A DNA stretch of 64,000 nt from an uncultured Desulfobacter sp. GTDB lineage: Bacteria > Desulfobacterota > Desulfobacteria > Desulfobacterales > Desulfobacteraceae. The stretch is taken from contig NZ_OY762229.1 in the NCBI RefSeq assembly GCF_963665355.1, positions 930,001 through 994,000 on the forward strand, given 5' to 3'. Below, piece after piece: positions 62,751-64,000 of the stretch; position 1 is the stretch's first letter, and every line of letters begins with the position of its first letter. Under the pieces are notes generated by a model. The model was not told the DNA's origin, ran no database searches, and saw nothing but the letters and a program-made list of their open reading frames with translations. The translations under genes were made by a program, and so were the position numbers.

Positions 62751-64000
62751 CTACTCCTGCAAAGATTCCTGACTACCTCCCTGTCCTTGAATTTCCTGGG
62801 GGGCAGGGTTGTTGTTGGAAGTGGCCACAAATTTAATCTTCACCGCATCATCCGAGTCCATGGAGACATCAATGCCGAATTCATCGAATGTTTTCAGCAT
62901 CACTGCATTGGCAAACTGCGTGGGCGTACCTTTGTATCTGACCTCCATGATGGCATGGGAAGATCCAAGCTCTTTGGGTGAAATATCTTCAATGTCCTTG
63001 ATCTCTTTGAGCTGATGCTTCAGGGCAATGAACCGGTTCAGAAAATTGTCCCCCTCCACATAGAGATCAAAGGTTTTTTTATCTTTCACGGCTTCGGTCC
63101 AGAACCCTTCAATTTTTTCCTTCAAGGCAAGTCCCGCTGTGTCTGCGGCCAGGGCCAGGGCCTGGCCCGCACCCTGGGTATCGATGCTTTTGGCCGTGGC
63201 CGTGGCCTTGGTCTGGATCACCTCTTTCTGGGAAGCCATGTCCAGCACCGTAAACGAAACGTTGGCTTCAAAGGTTTTTTCATCCCCCATCCGGTTAAAG
63301 GACTCCTGGGTCGATGCCATGCCAAAGATCACCATGTCAGCTTTAAGAGCCTGTCCCAGGGTCATGGCTGCTGTCTGGTCATACATGTCAGAAAATACAA
63401 TATTATATGAAGCAGGGTCCGGGTATTCATTTTCTGTGGCAATCAAAGGTATATGGGCTTTCTTGAACACTGCTTTCAGACTTTTTTCCGTGACGGATGA
63501 GAGTGCGGGCTGGCCTTGTGACGGCCACCACCAGCACCGGGGCTGGATATCTTCAATCCCCTGTTCTGCAATGAGCAGAAGAACCTTTGGATTGTTAAAG
63601 TCCTGGTTGAAGATTCCGGAATCAGACAGGAAATTTTCCACAAGTTCCCGGCTGATTTTTGACTCCACGCCCACAAGATATTCCTGGTTGTGGCTCATGC
63701 CGTTGATGATCCGGTACGTGGTTACAAAATCCATGGTACGGGCAAGAAGCTGATCATAAAGAAAGTCGAGATTTTCGCCCAGTTTCTGCTGGGATACCGC
63801 TGCGGCAAAGGCATTTTGAACAGCTTTTTCCAGGGCGTCCCTCACTGCCGCCTCTTTGGCACCTGAAATATCCTGGCCTTTTATGATATGCCGACCCGTG
63901 GTGATGTGGACACTGTCCTGGGGGGCAGCCATTGCCCCGGTCAGGGGGAAGAAAAAAAATACGGATAGATAAAAAATAGATAAAAACCGTAGGTTGAGCA
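62751..64000 (-). CDS. secreted protein, start beyond window (FlgT-like N-terminus possible)
   Basis: The frame continues past the right edge of the window. Codons between 63932 and 64000 encode NLRFLSIFYLSVFFFFPLTGAM, a signal peptide with cleavage near AMA, so the visible ATG at 63932 is internal. The mature part (about 390 residues) opens with GAKEAAVRDALEKAVQNAFAAAV, which recalls the N-terminal module of flagellar FlgT-like proteins, and has beta-rich blocks (ADMVIFGMAS, EANVSFTVLDMAS) as in lipoprotein-like assembly factors. The function is not assigned. The kinase gene starts 49 bases downstream. Confidence 0.65.
   Translation of the reverse strand, partial: LNLRFLSIFYLSVFFFFPLTGAMAAPQDSVHITTGRHIIKGQDISGAKEAAVRDALEKAVQNAFAAAVSQQKLGENLDFLYDQLLARTMDFVTTYRIINGMSHNQEYLVGVESKISRELVENFLSDSGIFNQDFNNPKVLLLIAEQGIEDIQPRCWWWPSQGQPALSSVTEKSLKAVFKKAHIPLIATENEYPDPASYNIVFSDMYDQTAAMTLGQALKADMVIFGMASTQESFNRMGDEKTFEANVSFTVLDMASQKEVIQTKATATAKSIDTQGAGQALALAADTAGLALKEKIEGFWTEAVKDKKTFDLYVEGDNFLNRFIALKHQLKEIKDIEDISPKELGSSHAIMEVRYKGTPTQFANAVMLKTFDEFGIDVSMDSDDAVKIKFVATSNNNPAPQEIQGQGGSQESLQE

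Overview
The window looks like chromosomal DNA of an anaerobic, sulfate-reducer-type deltaproteobacterium, most likely of the Desulfobacter/Desulfobacula kind. The evidence is an exported (periplasmic) CbiK cobaltochelatase in a B12-riboswitch operon, a soluble periplasmic [NiFe] hydrogenase, a ferredoxin-type split glutamate synthase, LL-diaminopimelate aminotransferase and moderate GC. This placement is inferred from gene content; no rRNA gene is present. No tRNA, rRNA or CRISPR array was recognised.

Layout. 1-12.2 kb is housekeeping: an EHD/dynamin-like membrane GTPase, a TPR lipoprotein and a LysM protein, threonine synthase and seryl-tRNA synthetase, 5-formyl-THF cyclo-ligase, a two-TM TrkA-N channel, Pcm, a DUF368 (PopT-type) transporter, an HD protein and Hsp33. 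12.3-21.2 kb is a tightly coupled cobalamin operon (promoter, cobalamin riboswitch, terminator, cbiK, ABC permease/ATPase/binding protein, cbiA, cbiC, cbiL, a Gate-type membrane protein, cbiD).

21.2-35.3 kb is the accessory part. A contractile-injection (type VI-like) spike island reads leftwards: vgrG, DUF2169-pentapeptide protein, 828-aa pentapeptide protein, DUF3540, DUF4150 PAAR-like tip. Its left end has been duplicated together with the end of the cobalamin operon. Copy 1 (18404-21843) keeps the intact cbi genes and runs into a truncated DUF3540 joined to an IS1380-type transposase fragment. Copy 2 (25075-26765) is a decayed version with a 1588-bp deletion, a 279-bp deletion, a 1-bp frameshift and a 110-bp MITE-like insertion with 8-bp target duplication; it runs into the intact island. 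Between the copies sits an AT-rich gene for an 876-aa lipoprotein. Every base of the length difference between the copies is accounted for by these events.

35.6-64 kb returns to core functions: a pair of SPFH/band-7 proteins, [NiFe] hydrogenase with its maturation protease, a TauE-like permease, an enoyl-CoA hydratase-family protein, an MFS transporter, a UvrD-like helicase, phosphomannomutase/phosphoglucomutase, UppP, a cysteine-poor DksA, DapL, a PlsC-type acyltransferase, a three-gene glutamate synthase, a small HTH/zinc-ribbon protein, the divergent ilvY-ilvC pair with a recognisable operator, a hybrid histidine kinase and a secreted protein cut by the window end. A 55-bp repeat occurs three times in intergenic DNA, always in the same orientation ahead of a plus-strand gene.

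How parts work together: the riboswitch should shut off cobalt chelation, import and corrin-ring genes when B12 is ample. The VgrG island encodes a spike, adaptor and tip parts but no sheath, tube or ATPase, so it would depend on an injection machine elsewhere. The glutamate synthase, DapL, ThrC and IlvC give a nitrogen and amino-acid biosynthesis flavour to the right half.
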